From: an uncultured Eubacteriales bacterium | GTDB taxonomy: Bacteria > Bacillota > Clostridia > Lachnospirales > Anaerotignaceae | Length of the DNA: 8,164 bases | Reading direction: 5' to 3' | Assembly: GCA_902406135.1 (NCBI GenBank) | Contig: CABPCX010000067.1 | Span: 1 to 8,164, forward strand | In this document: positions 5,980 to 8,164 of the stretch, one piece after another | Layout: each line of letters begins with the position of its first letter | Numbering within the stretch: the stretch's first letter is position 1 | Translations under genes and position numbers: made by a program | The notes under the pieces: model-generated | Database searches by the model: none | What the model was told of the DNA's origin: nothing | Seen by the model: only the letters and a program-made list of their open reading frames with translations

Positions 5980-6609
5980 TTAGAGGGCACCCCAGGGCAT
6001 AAGCTCCGCCTTTATAAAATATCCTCTGTCATGCTGGCATACAGGACACTGGGCAGGCGCTTCCGTACCTGTATATATATGTCCGCAGTTAAGGCAGACA
6101 AAACCTGTAGATACGTCTGATACAAAGAGTGTATTATCCTTAATCATTTTGGCAAATTTAGCGAATCTGTCTCCATGGGTCTTTTCGATTTCTGCAATGT
6201 TGGCAAAGGTCTTTGCTATGGCAGTAAAACCTTCCCTTTCGGCTGTGAGAGCAAAGTTTTTATATACATCGCCGTATTCTTCATATTCGTTTCTTTCGGC
6301 AGCCTTTAAAACTTCGCATATATCCTCATACTGGTCTACGGGATATCCTCCGTCTATAAATATGGTAGCTCCTGAACTTTCCTTTAAATAGTCATAAAAA
6401 ATTTCAGCATGTTCCTTTTCCTGGTTTGCAGTAAAGGTAAATACTGCCTCAATTACATGAAGTTTTTCCTTTTTAGCCTTTGATGCGGCAAAAGTATATC
6501 TGTTTCTTGCCTGGCTTTCCCCCGCAAAGGCTCTCATAAGATTTTCCTCTGTCTGTGTACCTTTTATGCCCTGAATAAATTTCTTTTCCATAGGTGAATA
6601 TACTGTCAT
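5980..6609 (-). CDS. Rubrerythrin
   Basis: A 209-residue cytoplasmic diiron peroxidase that reduces hydrogen peroxide with electrons relayed through its own rubredoxin domain, a main oxidative-stress defence in anaerobes. The N-terminal ferritin-like four-helix domain carries the expected iron ligands Glu31 (AFAGESQARNRY), Glu64 and His67 (NQEKEH), Glu105 and Glu108 (ERNEYEE), and Glu142 with His145 (EKTH). The C-terminal rubredoxin-like domain has CxxC pairs at 172/175 and 188/191. All ligands are intact. The start is the ATG at 6609, with AAAGGAG 8 nt upstream. A longer frame from 6648 would bury that ribosome site. The N-terminal extension of about 11 residues over the Desulfovibrio protein is small. 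It follows an ABC-transporter operon terminator. A promoter is not clear (at best TTTAAA-17-TAATAC), and no convincing PerR box is seen. Confidence 0.97.
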   Translation of the reverse strand: MTVYSPMEKKFIQGIKGTQTEENLMRAFAGESQARNRYTFAASKAKKEKLHVIEAVFTFTANQEKEHAEIFYDYLKESSGATIFIDGGYPVDQYEDICEVLKAAERNEYEEYGDVYKNFALTAEREGFTAIAKTFANIAEIEKTHGDRFAKFAKMIKDNTLFVSDVSTGFVCLNCGHIYTGTEAPAQCPVCQHDRGYFIKAELMPWGAL

Positions 6610-6617
6610 TTGAATAT

Positions 6618-6624
6618 CTCCTTT
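6618..6624 (-). promoter_or_regulatory. Ribosome binding site fixing the rubrerythrin start
   Basis: AAAGGAG is spaced 8 nt from the ATG at 6609. The in-frame ATG at 6648 has no comparable site, and using it would add 13 lysine-rich residues absent from the family. Confidence 0.85.
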
Positions 6625-6686
6625 CAATTTTTTATTATTATCCTTCACTTGCGGCCGTATTATTCACCACTAAAAAGATTTTAAAT

Positions 6687-6733
6687 AAAAAAGCCCGTCT
6701 GTATCGTTATAATTAACGGACACAGCAGGCTTT
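6687..6733 (-). terminator. Rho-independent terminator of the ABC transporter operon
   Basis: On the minus strand AAAGCC, CTGT and CGTT pair in turn with AACG, ACAG and GGCTTT around an AATTAT loop, with small internal loops, and are followed by TTTTTTATTT. It begins 7 bp after the ATPase stop codon and separates this operon from rubrerythrin. Confidence 0.8.
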
Positions 6734-6739
6734 AAATTT

Positions 6740-7531
6740 TTATGCCAGGCTTAAAGGTATGACACTTCTGTATATCATATCATTCAGGCTTAACTTCTCA
6801 ACGTGCACATTTACTCCAAAGGCAGTTTTCATATTTTTTTCATTTATTATTTCTCCCGCTTCGCCATAAAAACTTGAGCCGTCACGATTAAGCATCAGCG
6901 CCTTATCCGAAAGCTGCAAAGCATGGGCAGGATAATGGGTATTAACTATGGCTGATATATTTCTCTCTCTGGAAAGTTTTCTTATGGTATCAAGGATTAT
7001 AAGCTGATTTTTAAAATCCAGATTACTCTCCGGCTCGTCCAGTACAAGCATTTGGGGCGATACCGTCAAAGCCCTTGCTATCAGCACCATCTGGAGTTCT
7101 CCTCCGCTCATTCTGGTGCAGAGTTTATCCTTAAGATGTACTATACCGATATCATCCATGGCCTTTAAAGCTATTTCAATATCTTCATGACCCGGCTGTT
7201 TAAAGGTTCCTATATGGGCACTTCTTCCAAGCACCACCATATCAAGGGCCGAATAGGCAAAGGCCGCCCCTTTTGCCTGGGGCACATAAGCTATCTTTTT
7301 CCACACATCTTTATGAGGATATTCTTCCAGAGGTCTGCCATCGATATATGTACGGCCGCTCTGCCATTTTAAGAATCCCATCATACATTTGAGAAGTGTA
7401 GTTTTTCCCACTCCGTTGGAGCCAAGGACGCTCATAACCTCCCCTGTTTCCACCTCAAAACTTATATTATTGAGTATTTTTCTTTTTTCATATCCAAAAC
7501 TTCCGTTTTTGACTTCAAATTTCAAGACCAT
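6740..7531 (-). CDS. ABC transporter ATP-binding protein, FecE/FepC type (iron-chelate or cobalamin uptake)
   Basis: A 263-residue cytoplasmic ATPase that powers an importer with the FecCD-type permease just upstream. Motifs in order: Walker A GSNGVGKTT (37-45, Lys43), Q-loop Gln85 (YVPQ), signature MSGGE (141-145), Walker B MLVLDE (161-166, catalytic Glu166), a D-loop reading SNLD (169-172) and switch His199 (NTH). Length and order are normal. The family usually has LDEPTSxLD; here it is LDEPESNLD, a modest departure. Class (COG1120-like) and partner indicate uptake of ferric siderophore, haem or cobalamin; the solute cannot be fixed without the binding protein. The ATG at 7531 overlaps the permease stop by 10 bp, with AGGAGG only 3 nt away. 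A TTG at 7525 has better spacing (9 nt) and is an alternative start that drops two residues. The gene ends the operon at a terminator. Confidence 0.95.
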   Translation of the reverse strand: MVLKFEVKNGSFGYEKRKILNNISFEVETGEVMSVLGSNGVGKTTLLKCMMGFLKWQSGRTYIDGRPLEEYPHKDVWKKIAYVPQAKGAAFAYSALDMVVLGRSAHIGTFKQPGHEDIEIALKAMDDIGIVHLKDKLCTRMSGGELQMVLIARALTVSPQMLVLDEPESNLDFKNQLIILDTIRKLSRERNISAIVNTHYPAHALQLSDKALMLNRDGSSFYGEAGEIINEKNMKTAFGVNVHVEKLSLNDMIYRSVIPLSLA

Positions 7532-8164
7532 GCACCTCCTGTTTTTCTCAACAGCAATATAAAAAACGGTGCTCCGATAATTGCCGTCAATATGGACAGC
7601 GGTATTTCCGCCGCTGTTGCACTTCTTGCGAAGGTGTCCATTATAAGCATAAATACAGCTCCAAGACTTATACTTATGGGTACAACGGTTTTATTGCTGC
7701 TGCCCATCAGCATTCTTGCCGCATGGGGTATAAGAAGTCCTACCCAGCCTACCTGTCCGCACATGGATACACATGATGATGTTATAAGCGATGCGGAAAG
7801 TATTACAAGAAATCTCATGGCCTTTATATTCATACCCATGGACTTAACTTCATCCTCATTGAGAGAAAGTATATTAAGCCTCCATCTGAGGGCAAAAATT
7901 ATAACCGTTCCAACTATTATAAATGGACTGCCAAGCATCAGTGTCCTGTATGTGGAAGACGACATACTTCCCATAAGCCAGTATGTTATGGATGGCAGTT
8001 TGTCCAAAGGGTCAGCCACATATTTTACCAGCGAAACGAATGCCTGAAACATGGCTGATACAACCATTCCTCCCAGCACTATCATAACAATAGAGCTTCT
8101 GCCCTTTATTCGGCTTATATTATATGTAATAAGGCAGGCGGCAAGGCCGAATATAAGAGCCGTT
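7522..8164 (-). CDS. FecCD-family ABC transporter permease, C-terminal 213 residues (5' end beyond window)
   Basis: Integral inner-membrane permease of the iron-chelate/cobalamin importer class. The frame is open to the right edge: codons upstream of the internal Met at 8085 (ALIFGLAACLITYNISRIKG) are plainly family sequence, so that Met is not the start. About 213 of an expected 320-350 residues are present. Visible signatures: GGMVVSAMFQAFVSLVKYVAD, YWLMGSMSSS, EDEVKSMGMN, the coupling-region motif GWVGLLIPHAARML, and the final EIPLSILTAIIGAPFFILLL helix. At least five hydrophobic segments can be counted. It overlaps the downstream ATPase start by 10 bp, showing one operon. The missing upstream part should hold its N-terminus and probably the substrate-binding lipoprotein. 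Confidence 0.95.
   Translation of the reverse strand, partial: TALIFGLAACLITYNISRIKGRSSIVMIVLGGMVVSAMFQAFVSLVKYVADPLDKLPSITYWLMGSMSSSTYRTLMLGSPFIIVGTVIIFALRWRLNILSLNEDEVKSMGMNIKAMRFLVILSASLITSSCVSMCGQVGWVGLLIPHAARMLMGSSNKTVVPISISLGAVFMLIMDTFARSATAAEIPLSILTAIIGAPFFILLLRKTGGAWS
7535..7540 (-). promoter_or_regulatory. Ribosome binding site of the ATPase, ambiguous start
   Basis: AGGAGG lies inside the permease 3' end, 3 nt from ATG 7531 and 9 nt from TTG 7525. The TTG codon overlaps the permease TGA (7524-7522). The overlap points to translational coupling of permease and ATPase. Confidence 0.6.

Noticed and set aside
6704..6716. TTATAATTA resembling a PerR half-site near rubrerythrin
   Set aside because: It is the loop and inner stem of the ABC operon terminator and lacks the second half-site.
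7592..8047. Plus-strand ORF of 151 codons opposite the permease
   Set aside because: The longest shadow, but it is antisense to a clear FecCD permease; its hydrophobic stretches mirror the permease codons.
1..8164. Mobile element, prophage, CRISPR or defence system
   Set aside because: No transposase, integrase, spaced repeats or defence-type domains are present; every gene is a housekeeping or metabolic family.

Overview
The window looks like chromosomal DNA of an anaerobic, low-GC Firmicute of the class Clostridia. The beta subunit of RNA polymerase reads like those of Lachnospiraceae and relatives. The intergenic DNA is AT-rich, Shine-Dalgarno sites are strong, and rubrerythrin is the kind of peroxide defence found in strict anaerobes. 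The family-level placement is an inference. No mobile element, CRISPR array, tRNA or rRNA is visible.

Layout. Positions 1-2730 (minus) hold the first 910 codons of rpoB; its 3' end lies beyond the left edge. Positions 2731-3403 are a 673-bp AT-rich divergent intergenic region and the least ordinary part of the window. It contains a strong minus-strand promoter and about 490 nt of structured rpoB leader. It also has two plus-strand promoters, one sharing its -10 region with the rpoB promoter, and a plus-strand terminator that ends a possible ~100-nt transcript before the next gene. Positions 3404-4069 (plus) encode a class II (fuculose-phosphate type) aldolase. A bidirectional terminator separates it from an alpha/beta hydrolase (4130-4882, minus), whose 5' leader carries a tiny ORF and a perfect 8-bp inverted repeat. 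Next come a fumarylacetoacetate-hydrolase-family enzyme (5061-5912, minus, own terminator), a rubrerythrin (5980-6609, minus), and the end of an ABC uptake operon: FecE-like ATPase (6740-7531, minus, own terminator) and FecCD-like permease (7522 to the right edge, minus).

How the genes relate. All recognised genes except the aldolase lie on the minus strand, but terminators divide them into separate units: permease-ATPase; rubrerythrin, possibly with the FAH enzyme; hydrolase; and rpoB. Iron uptake next to rubrerythrin makes physiological sense, because rubrerythrin is a diiron/rubredoxin peroxidase, but nothing shows that they are co-regulated. The aldolase, hydrolase and FAH enzyme are catabolic-type proteins whose substrates cannot be read from sequence.

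Most of the window is ordinary core and housekeeping sequence. The candidates for something undescribed are non-coding: the rpoB leader with competing hairpins, the shared-minus-10 divergent promoter, the short plus-strand terminated RNA, and the hydrolase leader. All are inferred from pairing and promoter consensus only.
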